The notes under the pieces: generated by a model
Database searches by the model: none
What the model was told of the DNA's origin: nothing
Seen by the model: the letters and a program-made list of their open reading frames with translations, nothing else
Program-made: the position numbers and the translations under genes
Source: Corallochytrium limacisporum
Taxonomy: Eukaryota > Opisthokonta
Direction of reading: 5' to 3'
Length of the DNA: 64,000 bases
NCBI GenBank assembly: GCA_002811645.1
Contig: PDIP01000017.1
Location: forward strand, 56,666-120,665
Shown: positions 1-10,169 of the stretch, one piece after another
Position numbering within the stretch: position 1 is the first letter of the stretch
How the letters are laid out: each line of letters starts with the position of its first letter

Positions 1-3000
1 GCATGTGGCAGCATGCTGAGTTGATTATGCTCAGTAAGTGTGGCGGGTGGATTGCTCGCCTGAGATGATCCCACGAAGGAGCAACAGCACACACGATGAC
101 AAACTCCCAAAGGGATAGCAACACTCTTGGGGGTGTGTTTTCTAACAGGTTTGGTTGCAGTGTGCACATATGGCACGCACACAATGCACGGCGCAAGGGT
201 GGTGAACCCCCTGTGGAGACAGTATCCACATTAGTCCAAGTTTCGATTCTGCAGTACTGACACTAAATGAACATGAAAGGGACTGACCTATGCGCAACTC
301 ACATTCGAAGAGCTTACTTGGAAATTCAAGTGCCAACAGTAGCCGCACTATGATTTGACCTTCGACCTGTGTTGTTTGTGGGACATCTTTGCAGTGTAAC
401 CAACGGATATCTTGGAGAGTTCGGCCTTGTACGCTGGGAAATGAACGCAAATGTCGAGCTCAGATAGAAGCGGAGTGGAGCAATCTGCAAGTAGTTGCTC
501 AACGTAGAGTTCCGTGTACATAGACATGACCACGTTGAATATGCTAGGAACTTTCTCAGCTGCTCGCAGCGGCGTCGATGTTGGTGATGATTGTTGACGA
601 TGCGCAGAATCATCCCCATGTTCAGTCATCTATGGCTGCGGCATCCCCGTCGGATGAAATGATGCTTGCGGTAATACAGGTTCACTAGATGCTGAATGTT
701 CGAATTTCAAAAACACTTCCATGCGATCCCCGACAATGGCTGGGCATACGGGTGCGACTGAGGGGTTCACCTCCACTCTCCTTCCCAGTTATTTCATAGA
801 AAATTATGGTGAAGTGTGCACTGATGGCGCGAAAGTAGGCAAGCTTGGATCGGCGGAGATGAAGAAATAGCTCAGGTGACAAAAGCTCCCTGCTTCAACG
901 CGCTTCCGCTGCCTGTCTAGAGCTACTAGCGGACAAGGTCCGGTGCTTCCAAAGACTAAGGTTGCAACGGCTACAGTTTGTCAGAAATTTCGTGTCACTT
1001 TGCCGTCATCTTCGACGTGTTTTGGTGTTCTCATCCAAACGCACCGATGTTGAAATAAAGGCTAGCCAATCATGAATTTCAGCTCCCTTGTGACAGACGA
1101 ATATCTTGACGCACACCTTCATCCAGAAATCATCCGCTATGCTATGGCACTGGTTCGATACACACGCACACGCCGCCAGTGCCTCTTGGGGTGCGGGCTT
1201 TGTAAATCGTACTTCTTCGTCTCTTCCAGCTTCTCTGGATGGTTGAAAGAGATTGCGCTACGAGACACATGCCTACGCTCAGTCTGTCGGAACCCCTACG
1301 CCTAGCAATTACCTTTCAAGGTCATGGGTTTGATAGTTCTTACGCGAGCATACTTTTTGAACCGAGAAAATCTCCCGAGCTTTGGGAAAAGGGAAAACCC
1401 GGGGAAAGGAGCGCGAGTTACACCTAAGGGCATACAAGGAGACATACCCCTAAGGGCACCCGGAAATGCCTAATAAGGCTAGATTTGAACCTGTGTTCAC
1501 TATGAACCGTATAAAAGCAATATATACGGGGTTCCGATCTGATTATCCTCCTCCCAGCAATAGTAGTTTTTGATATGTACTCAATGCCCGGTGCGTTTCA
1601 TATTGCTTTTGAGATGATGGTAGTAGGAAAGCTGATGCGTGAGTGTGTGCGAAGAGCGGGTCCTTCTCCACCCTCCTCCACCGATTATACTTGCCATCTC
1701 TGAGCGACCATCGACACTATGACCATCTTGAGGCCCCATCACCGTGTGCCCTCATCGCCGACAAATCGGGACCCCACTAGAGAAATTCGCTGGAGAGTGG
1801 GGCTATGTGAGAGTCGAATTCCCTAGCACTAGCATCGTAGGCGGATACATCGCTGGTTGCTGGTAAGCAGCCCGGGTCCCTGCGTCCAAAACTGTTGCAT
1901 GCTGACAGACAGGTAGCCACCAGCTGCAGCGGCGAGCTGCCTTCGTCGATGATGTGCTGCCGCTCGCTGAGGAAACGGTGGTCAGGAGGGTTGGAAAGTA
2001 TGTCCACCCTATAGTGAACCGCTGAAGCTGTGTTCCTTCGCGCAATGCCGCGGCAATTCGTGGATGGTCCGCCCGTTCAGGAGTAGTAGATTGTGGCTGT
2101 AACAAGTGCCAAGTACGGCTGAAGTTTAGAAGGTAAGCGGAATCTCCGCACCCTTCCCGGGGAGTTACCCACACACACCCACTCTGCAACATTTGCTCGC
2201 AACGTAGGAGGGACCGGTGCTTTCATAAAAATTTCCCCTTAATCTTTCAATATTTCCCCAGTGCTTGGTCGTCACCGTTTGGGGGGTCGTCTGTGCACGT
2301 CGTCCCCTTATCTGCCAAAGCTGCTTTAGCGTGCGGAGGGTGGGTCGCAAATACATTCCAATAGATGTCCACACTCGCGACCACGCTCTTTTTCTACCGG
2401 GATGTACCTACTGCACAGCCCTGTCCAGTTACAAAAACGGAGCGTTTTGAAAAACACAAAAGATTGCGAGGAGGAAGGAAGGCGGTTCTCTCGGGGACTT
2501 CGCAAAGTTGAGAATGGGCCCCGACCGCAGCAGTGAGAGTACCGGTAGCGCTCAGGGGGTTTTTAGAAATTGTTTAACCAAATGAAGACGTGTTGGTAGG
2601 TTAACCCCTGTAGAACTTTTTTTTTGAGAGAATACACGGAGTGGAATTGTGCCCTGCAAGCACAGGAGGCAAGCAGCGACGGTACTCTATGGCCCTTCGC
2701 CCACGTAACTCGCGAGCCACACCTGTGGATCGTAAATAGATTGGCAATCTTGAATCTTGTTGATATTTGTATTATAATATCGATGTATTGATTCAGTTTT
2801 TTCGCTGTTCCTGGTCGAGACAACGTTGACGACATGTACGGTAAGGGCCCATAATGGTGTGTGTCATGGATACAAGCTCGTGCGGTGCTCTTGTCGTCAA
2901 ATCTACGTATATCTATTATGAAAAGATCTCGCCGCCGAAAAAGTTCCCACACGCATACCGATCACATCCTTACCGGATTTTTGTTGGGATCTCTTCTGGT

Positions 3001-3363
3001 TTGGCGGGCGAACCTGGCTCAGAACGTCAAAGATTGCAATCTGTGATTTGTCAAAGAGCTTTTGCACTGAAGCCCTCAAAAAACTCGTTTTACGAATTTA
3101 TTTCGGAGGGGTCTTTTGGACACAGATTACGGTCAAATTAATCAATATTTCATAAATGCAAAAATCAGGGGGAACACAAGCTGGCATCATCATACTGTCC
3201 ACGAACGGAAGTAAGCACACAATTCGATAAATACATGAAGACATGGATAGATTACACTTGAATATTGACAAAAAGGTACGGATGTAATGTGACGATGTGA
3301 TATGTTAAGATATGCTGTAGGAACGGAGTGGAATAAGGTGTATGCTTCCAGGCACGTAAAGAT
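1..3363. other. Intergenic/unassigned region with coding-like fragments
   Basis: No frame here matches a family I recognise. On the minus strand, two stretches look partly protein-like. One runs from an ATG at 629 to a stop at 348 (93 codons). The sequence just downstream continues more convincingly in another frame, to about 142, as if a short intron or a frameshift separated them. A second minus-strand frame, 685-882, is also protein-like. Around 1777-2192 two overlapping minus-strand frames look like a broken coding sequence. A hairpin containing a TATAAAAG string lies at 1504-1534. The rest is AT-rich or low complexity. These may be exons of one divergent or decayed gene, or noncoding. 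Confidence 0.3.
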
Positions 3364-3834
3364 CTAGAAGGGCATGTGTGGGTTCTTCATGGGGACATCG
3401 AGGGTGACGCAGGCTACGCGAGCACCAGTCTGGTTAACGATAGTAGCAGTGCCAGTCAGCCTACCAGAGGGCAGGAACTTAGGGACGTTGACGTCAACGT
3501 CCAGCTTGAATGGTCCTTTCTGAATGGGACACTTCAACCTATCGGTCAGGTGACACAGGTCCTCCTCCAGCTGAATGGGCAAAACATCCGCGAAAACAAC
3601 ATCCAAGACTAATTTACCAGCCGTGACTGTCTCAGAAAGCGTTCCTTCAAGAGTTGCTGACATTTTGCTGCCGGCCTTGACAGGAACCGGGTCCACTTCC
3701 AGATTCTCAATGGTGAGCAAATCGCTTCCAGAGTTGTCACAAAGCTGCCACACATTCTTAGGCCGCCTAATTGGATCAGCAAGGCATGCGACGACCAGGG
3801 CAAAGACCAGGGCGAGAATGTAGTTGTATTTCAT
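3364..3834 (-). CDS. Secreted ML-domain lipid-binding protein (NPC2 / PG-PI transfer protein type)
   Basis: A 156-residue protein that probably binds and transfers a lipid or sterol in the secretory or lysosomal lumen. Residues 1-19 form a typical signal peptide (MKYNYILALVFALVVACLA) with cleavage expected before DPIRR. The rest is an ML (MD-2-related lipid recognition) domain. It has the early WQLC motif, a beta-rich core, the LCHLTDRLKCPIQKGPF segment with two cysteines, and a late VACVTLDV strand whose cysteine completes the disulfide pattern. Length and layout match fungal PG/PI transfer proteins and animal NPC2. The start is the first ATG and gives the signal peptide directly. The minus-strand gene stands alone. 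The ligand cannot be told from sequence. Confidence 0.85.
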   Translation of the reverse strand: MKYNYILALVFALVVACLADPIRRPKNVWQLCDNSGSDLLTIENLEVDPVPVKAGSKMSATLEGTLSETVTAGKLVLDVVFADVLPIQLEEDLCHLTDRLKCPIQKGPFKLDVDVNVPKFLPSGRLTGTATIVNQTGARVACVTLDVPMKNPHMPF

Positions 3835-6056
3835 TGTTTCCGTTTTCCTGTTACAGATTGTTTCTTTATAGTATTCGATTCCCGAGATGTGTTACAACCC
3901 ATGCTCTGGCGTTCTTACTTCCAAGTGACTGGCCCTTGACATAGGTTTAGTGTAGTTGATGTGCAATTGATTTCTAAGAACGAGATTATTCCTATACACA
4001 AGGACGACGGAATGTCTTTCCTTGGTCCACGCGACCGTTTGGACACCCGAGCACGGTCGGTCGGTGTATTGTCGCGAACTCCTTTATTCCCGGAACGCGG
4101 CATCACCGGGCGGCAACGCATAGAGACCACTATCGCTGCGATAAGGCGCAGAGAAAAAATCTCTCGTCTTCCACAGACGCAAACGGTACATTCACTACTC
4201 GGCCGTCTCCAGTGAACTCGGGAAAACAATGGGCGGCGAAACTGGGGCGATTTCACCCACGGACCGTCTGAAAACTCTTACCCTTAGGCTTACCAGAACC
4301 GATTCGGACCCTTCCGAGTTTTTTTTAAAGTTGCAAAACAAGGTGAAGCAACTCAATATGTTTAGTATGAAAATTCTAATGAAGTATCCATGATGACTCA
4401 TGGCTTATCGCTGTTGGACCCGCCTGGGAAGTCTATTTATGTCTCCGCTAATTCAATACCCACCGACGGAAGTCCTGCGGCTGCCAGCATCGTTAGATGT
4501 AGGCATCGTTTAAAACTCTGGTAGGTATTCAATACGTTATACCAGGGGAACGAGCACGGGGGATCACACCCAGTCCTCCCACACCTATCCTAAGCGATCC
4601 TGTTTGTAAATGGCTCTTCAATTTTTGGGGGCGGGGCTCCATTCCTTTGTTGCTCCCTTTGTGACGAAGAAGTAGAAAATTTTTATTTTTCAGCTTTTTG
4701 TTTCGTCGCTCCTTCGTGAAAATTTTCTTGCACTCGTTTACCTCACGGGCGTGTGCGAACGAGTCAGATACAGAACAGACTCGCAGCCTTTCCCCGGTTG
4801 GGAATCGATCCCAAGAGGTCCAATGTTGCACCCGCCCCACACGGGCAGACCCTGGCACCAAACAGTCCCTCGGTTCCCTAATCCCTGTATTGAACATACC
4901 GGAGGCAACGGAGAGGAGGATCGGTGGGCTCGTGGTGGTGTGCATTAATTCAACCTTTGGGGTCTCAAAAGAGGAACCCCCCCCCGGGAGAGTGGGGGCT
5001 GGGGACGCTGCGACCTGGGGATGCAAAAAGATCAATAAACTTTAAGAATTAGATGAAACCCTGGTTGTGCTGAATTTATTTTGAATTAATCCGTCATGAA
5101 CATAGTGAATGTACCAGAAGGTTTGAACTTAGCTCAGAGGCGAATGGCTGCGTCGAGGTCCGTCTGCTTGGGTTTGGTCGCCGTCTTTGGGGAGAAACGA
5201 TAGGTCTATTGGAGCTATGAAACCCACTTATTAATACTGAATACATTTATACTTTCCATCGGCTTGTTTCATTTTACTTCGGAATATACTCACCCCGTGG
5301 TGCACGAAAGCCCCCAGGCCGGCAAACTTTCAGCACCACGACCACCCCGGTAGGTAGATATCTCTGGCAACGCTCGCAACGCTTCTTGCACGACCGGCCC
5401 GGTTAAGTTTTCTACTGCACCTGTCATGTGGGGTGGAAGGGCGCGAAATACTCTCACTCTCGCACACTGCACACACCCCAGGCCGGTGCCCTGCAGCCTC
5501 CCCCTCCCCCAGTTCTTTCCGGGGCCTCACTCAGATGAATCTCTTTGTTTCATGGCCCCTCCCAAACCGGCTGGGCCCAACGGACGGCGGAGAGGGTGGG
5601 TTGGCCCCAATCTTCAAATGCACCCGTACACTCACTACCACACAGGTCCCCCTGCCTGTGATCACCTCCCTCGGGGCCTGGCAGATGGTGAGTGCTCATT
5701 CAGCAAATAGCTCATGATACGTTATTGGCGCGTAGAGCTTGAAACATACCCACTCAGCCGTGGGCGCAGCTCAAACTGGGCGCGACTGGAGCTGCGGTCT
5801 CCAGCCGCTGTGATTGTGCGCGCGCGATTTCGCAATTAAAGGCGAAGCCCTTAGTTGTCGTGCGAAAACGTCAACAAGCAGTCATTTGAACACTATATCA
5901 GTGTCGACTAATTCACAGACTACAAAGGTACAAAGAATCTGCTACCAAATGTTAATATCAGGCACAACGCCAAAAAGTTGTAAAGTGAATAACAGTGTTT
6001 ACAGGGAAGTGTCCATATGCAGGGTATGCCCACGGATAGTGGGACGTGATCCTCAT
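3835..6056. other. Intergenic region upstream of the ribonucleotide reductase gene
   Basis: About 2.2 kb without a supported gene. It contains GC-rich, C- and G-run tracts near 4900-5000 and 5400-5680, of a kind seen before other gene starts in the window, so this is probably promoter DNA. A sequence resembling an E2F site (TTATTGGCGCG, 5722-5732) lies 330 bases before the preferred reductase ATG. An AATAAA string at about 5034 has no convincing gene before it. Frame analysis shows the reductase frame is open back to 5814, so the 5' end of this region may be coding or 5' UTR. Confidence 0.5.
5722..5732 (+). promoter_or_regulatory. E2F-like site upstream of ribonucleotide reductase
   Basis: TTATTGGCGCG resembles the E2F/DP consensus TTTSGCGC. 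Ribonucleotide reductase genes are classic S-phase targets of E2F in animals and MBF in fungi. The match is partial and unsupported by any data, so this is inference. Confidence 0.2.
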
Positions 6057-8315
6057 ATGTTTACGACATTTAGATCGGGCCATAGGTCACTGTGGCAGCG
6101 GACTGGAGTCTCGCAACAAAAGACACAGATCTCAACGGTCTCAAAGTCGCTTCGGGCGGCAGCAGCAGCGTTGGAAACATACTCCGAAACAGACAGCCAG
6201 AACCGCCGACCAGTTAAACGGCCGAAGAATATGGTCAATTATGAAGTACTCCCACATGCCACCAACATGTACGACGCTGGAACAGACTATCGCAATGGTC
6301 ACTTTGCTGACTTCAGCCGATATGTCGATATCAAGTTCAAACTAGATCAGAATTTCATCAATAGTTACAAGACCCGGGTCCCCCCCTTCGGATTCAATGG
6401 CCTCGGAGAATTGGTATACAAGAGAACGTACAGCCGTCTTCTTGAAGATGGGTCGCATGAAGAATGGTACCAAACGGTGGCTCGAGTGGTAGAGGGAACA
6501 TTCACCATACAGAAGCGACACCAGACAGCATTCCAACTGGCTTGGAATGAGTCCGAAAGACAGAAACGGGCGCAGATGATGTTTGAACGCATCTACGACA
6601 TGAAGTTCCTGCCTCCTGGGCGAGGACTTTGGGCAATGGGCACCAAACTCACAGAAGAACGGTTCCTGTATGCGGCTCTGAACAACTGCGCCTTTGTGAG
6701 CACGCAGGATATGCACAATCCTCAATTTGGACAGAAGGCCATGCCGTTCAAGTTTCTGATCGATATGAGCATGCTTGGAGTCGGTGTTGGCTTTGATTGC
6801 CGTGGTGCGGACGCTAGTCCCCATGATGGATCACACATCAAAGTAACACAGCCACAAGGATTTCGCAAGGTTACCATTCCGGACAGCCGAGAGGGATGGG
6901 TTCAGTCTGTGGAAATGCTCCTGAACGCCTACTTTGAAGGTACTGAGGAGGTTGAATTCGACTACAGCCACATTCGTCCAGCTGGTGCTCCCATCCATGG
7001 CTTTGGGGGCACATGCGCCGGACCGGAAGCCGTAGAGAAATTGCACGGTGCCATCCGGGAGACCCTGCAACCTCTAGTCGGCAAGAACATTACCACAACC
7101 GCAATCGTGGATCTTATGAACTTTATCGGTCGGTGTGCCGTCAGTGGCAATGCCCGTCAGACCGCAGAGATTGCCTTTGGAGACCACAATAGCCAGGAAT
7201 ATCTGGACCTGAAAAACTACGAGGCAAATCCACAGAGGATGGAATACGGATGGGTGTCCAACAACAGTATCTTCTGTGAGGCGGGAATGGACTACGGTCC
7301 AGCTGCAGAACGTGTGGCTCTGAATGGTGAGCCTGGATTTGCATGGCTGGATAACATGCGCCACTACGGACGTATGAAGGACGGCCGGCAGGAAGGTATT
7401 GATGGCCGCTCAATGGGAGGTAATCCGTGTTTGGAACAGACTTTGGAGAGCTATGAACTCTGCTGTCTGGTAGAGACTTTCCCGAACAAGCACGAAAGTC
7501 TTGAAGATTATATGCAGTCTGTGCAACTGGCCTACGAGTACGCGAAGACAGTGACTCTAACACCAACCCACTGTGCGCCCACTAATGAAATCATTGCGCG
7601 CAATCGTCGTATTGGCACCAGCATGTCTGGCCTCGCTCAATTTATCGAGAAGCGTGGTCTGAACACGCTCGCAGAATGGTGTGAAGACACTTTCCAGATG
7701 ATCAAAGGCCTGGACAAGGAATTGGCGGATCGCTTCCGAGTGACCCCGTCCATCAAGACCACCAGCATCAAACCCAGTGGTACTGTGAGCCTCTTGGCTG
7801 GGGCTACTCCGGGTATGCATTACCCCGAGTCCAGGTATTGCATCCGTCGCATCCGCATGAACAAACAGTCTGGTATGCTCCTTCCTCTGCGGGATGCTGG
7901 ATACCACATCGAGGACGATGTCAGCAATCAGAATAATGTAGTTGTGTCTTTCCCCATCGACTACGGTGAAGGATTGCGCTCTCTGGACACGATCAGCATG
8001 TGGGAGCAACTTGAATTGGCCGCCTTCTTGCAGCACCACTGGGCCGACAATCAGGTCAGCTGCACGGTCACCTTCGACCCGAAGACTGAGGCTCAGAGCT
8101 TGAAGCATGCATTGACGTACTACCAGTACCGTCTGAAGGGCATTTCTTTCCTGCCTCATCTTGAAGATGGCGCGTACCCTCAGATGCCGATCGAGAAAGT
8201 CACAGCAGAGGAGTACCATGCACTGCAGAGCAAACTCACAATGCCGCGCCTTAATGAGGCCGTCAATGACGACACGAAGATCGAGCGTTTCTGCGATAGC
8301 AACGTGTGCCAATGA
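6057..8315 (+). CDS. Adenosylcobalamin-dependent ribonucleoside-triphosphate reductase (class II)
   Basis: Reduces ribonucleotides to deoxyribonucleotides for DNA synthesis, using coenzyme B12 as the radical source. The protein aligns throughout with the monomeric Lactobacillus leichmannii enzyme. The shared blocks are GELVYKRTYSRLL near the N terminus, LNNCAFVS (first redox cysteine), the active-site block NPCLEQTLESYELCCL with the radical cysteine and the second redox cysteine eleven residues on, IKPSGTVSLLAGATPGMHY, and a C-terminal C-x4-C pair (FCDSNVC) that would re-reduce the active site. The ATG at 6057 gives 752 residues and a basic, Ser/Thr/Arg-rich leader with no acidic residue for almost 40 positions, which could be a mitochondrial presequence. 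ATGs at 5949 and 6231 are alternatives, and the catalytic part needs only the last. AATAAA follows 40 bases after the stop. Confidence 0.93.
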   Translation: MFTTFRSGHRSLWQRTGVSQQKTQISTVSKSLRAAAAALETYSETDSQNRRPVKRPKNMVNYEVLPHATNMYDAGTDYRNGHFADFSRYVDIKFKLDQNFINSYKTRVPPFGFNGLGELVYKRTYSRLLEDGSHEEWYQTVARVVEGTFTIQKRHQTAFQLAWNESERQKRAQMMFERIYDMKFLPPGRGLWAMGTKLTEERFLYAALNNCAFVSTQDMHNPQFGQKAMPFKFLIDMSMLGVGVGFDCRGADASPHDGSHIKVTQPQGFRKVTIPDSREGWVQSVEMLLNAYFEGTEEVEFDYSHIRPAGAPIHGFGGTCAGPEAVEKLHGAIRETLQPLVGKNITTTAIVDLMNFIGRCAVSGNARQTAEIAFGDHNSQEYLDLKNYEANPQRMEYGWVSNNSIFCEAGMDYGPAAERVALNGEPGFAWLDNMRHYGRMKDGRQEGIDGRSMGGNPCLEQTLESYELCCLVETFPNKHESLEDYMQSVQLAYEYAKTVTLTPTHCAPTNEIIARNRRIGTSMSGLAQFIEKRGLNTLAEWCEDTFQMIKGLDKELADRFRVTPSIKTTSIKPSGTVSLLAGATPGMHYPESRYCIRRIRMNKQSGMLLPLRDAGYHIEDDVSNQNNVVVSFPIDYGEGLRSLDTISMWEQLELAAFLQHHWADNQVSCTVTFDPKTEAQSLKHALTYYQYRLKGISFLPHLEDGAYPQMPIEKVTAEEYHALQSKLTMPRLNEAVNDDTKIERFCDSNVCQ

Positions 8316-9057
8316 ATAGGAGAGTCCTCACTTGCGTGAAGACAAAGTCTTTCCTAATAAAATCAAACACTGCTTGCCGGCTCTGGTAGTCGCAAATATG
8401 AACAGCGGCATAATCGAATTGATCTGTTTTCCTCTCCCGAGAGCGGGTTCGTCCCTTTTCGCACATATACTTATTGATTGATGATCAGTAGACCAAGAAG
8501 AACCAATGCCTACCCCCCGGGTAGGGGGAGGGGAATTGCACCAAGCTTCCGTGCCAAGCACCCCTTTACCACCCTCGTGAATGAAAAAGAGGTTGAAACC
8601 ATCGAGGGCCAAGAAAAATCAACCGCCCTACTGGGAGGAACACACATTCCTTCCGCGCAACAAACGAAAAACGGGTATACTTTTTCTGCCCTGTCCTTTC
8701 GCGCAGCTGTGGCTGTTGAGCCCGAGCGGCCCACCACACGGCACACACAGGAGGGCATCAGCGTACTGCAAGGCGGGTGGTGCTACGCGCGGTGGTCGAC
8801 CTTTGGGTGCTTGGAAAGACGGGCGGACGTTGGTGCCTGGCAGTTGCGTCGTTGGCAACAAGAGATGGCTTCCGGGACACTGACGAGCGTGTTTTTTGTG
8901 GTTTCAATGGACACGCATTAAATTTAGTATTTTCGTATCAGTCTTTCATTGCATATTAGGTATTTCGAGGTTGGTGTCACGTATGGCACAGTGCCCTTGA
9001 GACTATCCGAAATCACACCTTTGGTCACAAATTTTGGTTTTTGAATCACCATTCATA
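8316..9057. other. Intergenic region between reductase and eIF1A genes
   Basis: Holds the reductase 3' end with its AATAAA. A GC-rich stretch near 8510-8540 (C-run, then G-rich) and mixed sequence follow, presumably the eIF1A promoter. No gene is supported; the open frames at 8478-8921 show no family features and overlap each other. Confidence 0.5.
8356..8361 (+). promoter_or_regulatory. Candidate polyadenylation signal of the reductase gene
   Basis: AATAAA begins about 40 bases after the reductase stop codon on the same strand, a normal distance for a cleavage/polyadenylation signal. Confidence 0.4.
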
Positions 9058-9513
9058 ATGCCGAAGAACAAGGGAAAGGGTGGCAAGAACCGCCGCAGGG
9101 GAAAGAACGAGAACGATGCTGAGAAGCGTGAGTTGGTCTTCAAGGAAGACGGTCAGGAATACGCTCAGGTTCTGAAGATGTTGGGAAATGGACGATTGGA
9201 AGCCTACTGCTTTGATGGTGAGAAACGTCTATGTCATATCCGTGGTAAACTGCGCAAGAAAGTTTGGATCAATCAGGGAGATATCATTCTGGTCGGTCTA
9301 CGTGACTTCCAAGATGAGAAGGCCGATGTTATCCTGAAGTACAACGCTGACGAAGCCCGCAACCTGAAATCCTACGGAGAATTGCCTGCTAACGCCAAGA
9401 TTAACGAAACTGATCTTATCGGAGAAGATGACGCTGACCAAGAGGTCGTTTTCGATTATGATGCTGACGACGCTGTATCTGATGAAGAAGACATCGAGTT
9501 CGACGACATCTAA
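9058..9513 (+). CDS. EIF1AX: Translation initiation factor eIF1A
   Basis: A 151-residue protein that binds the A site of the 40S subunit and helps ribosome scanning and start-codon choice. The basic N-terminal tail ([19 protein letters not shown]) is diagnostic. The OB-fold follows: [31 protein letters not shown], then [29 protein letters not shown]. The C-terminal tail is acidic and ends DIEFDDI, as in animal and yeast eIF1A. The ATG at 9058 gives the conserved N terminus exactly. There are no introns. Confidence 0.97.
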   Translation: MPKNKGKGGKNRRRGKNENDAEKRELVFKEDGQEYAQVLKMLGNGRLEAYCFDGEKRLCHIRGKLRKKVWINQGDIILVGLRDFQDEKADVILKYNADEARNLKSYGELPANAKINETDLIGEDDADQEVVFDYDADDAVSDEEDIEFDDI

Positions 9514-10169
9514 ACGAATCAGTATCAGAAACATTCAAATCAGACACACTAACACTTGCAGTAGCGTGTTTACCACTTTCGTGCATCATGTATCATTCAT
9601 CTACACACATTGTTGCCATTCTTGGAATCGGGAAATGCTGAAAGAGACGCGATGCAAATGTTTTTGCATGGCGGACACGCTCTGAAGCCAAGGATAAACC
9701 AACGCAGACAAACGTTCGAGTGTGATTTGTTAGCAAGCTCCAGCGTAGTGAAATACATCATTTTTCTGTCATCTCTAACGCCATTTTTGGGAACTCGATA
9801 GGTTTCCTTTCTTCCCGGTCAAGAGCCACTCTGATCTTGGAGAGTCACGGTACAGTTCGCACGATAACCTTGCCAATGTGAAGACCGATCTGCCTGCCCC
9901 GGCGCCTAAGACGACCTGACATATCGCACAAACACACCTCCTCTCCCCCCCCCTTTTCCTTTCCTCGGTTGAATCTTCTCTCTGTGACGCACGCGAATGG
10001 GTACTTTGGCGATAGTAAGCCAAGCAGGACGAAAGTGCTATAAAAAGAATAAACTTGGCAGTCCAGTGGCCAACCAAGTAAGCACTTGACATTGACCAAA
10101 CTAAATTGACATGAACTTGTGCATACATGGTTGCGGGAAAATATGATGTATTTGGAGGATCCATGAGAC
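9514..10169. other. Intergenic region between eIF1A and NDUFAF6-like genes
   Basis: Contains the eIF1A 3' UTR and the upstream region of the next gene. A C-run lies near 9945-9955 and a TATAAAAA string at 10039-10046, about 125 bases before the next ATG. No coding sequence is supported. Confidence 0.5.
10039..10046 (+). promoter_or_regulatory. Candidate TATA box of the NDUFAF6-like gene
   Basis: TATAAAAA lies about 125 bases upstream of the ATG, on the same strand. Position and sequence are compatible with a core promoter element, but nothing else supports it. Confidence 0.25.

Noticed and set aside
1480-1500. A GATTTGAACC string resembling a tRNA B box on the minus strand
   Set aside because: The flanking bases do not form a T-arm stem, and no A box or acceptor stem can be found.
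4529-5045. Overlapping frames on both strands before 5.05 kb, with an AATAAA at the end
   Set aside because: Neither strand shows a protein-like pattern, and the region is GC-skewed promoter-type DNA.
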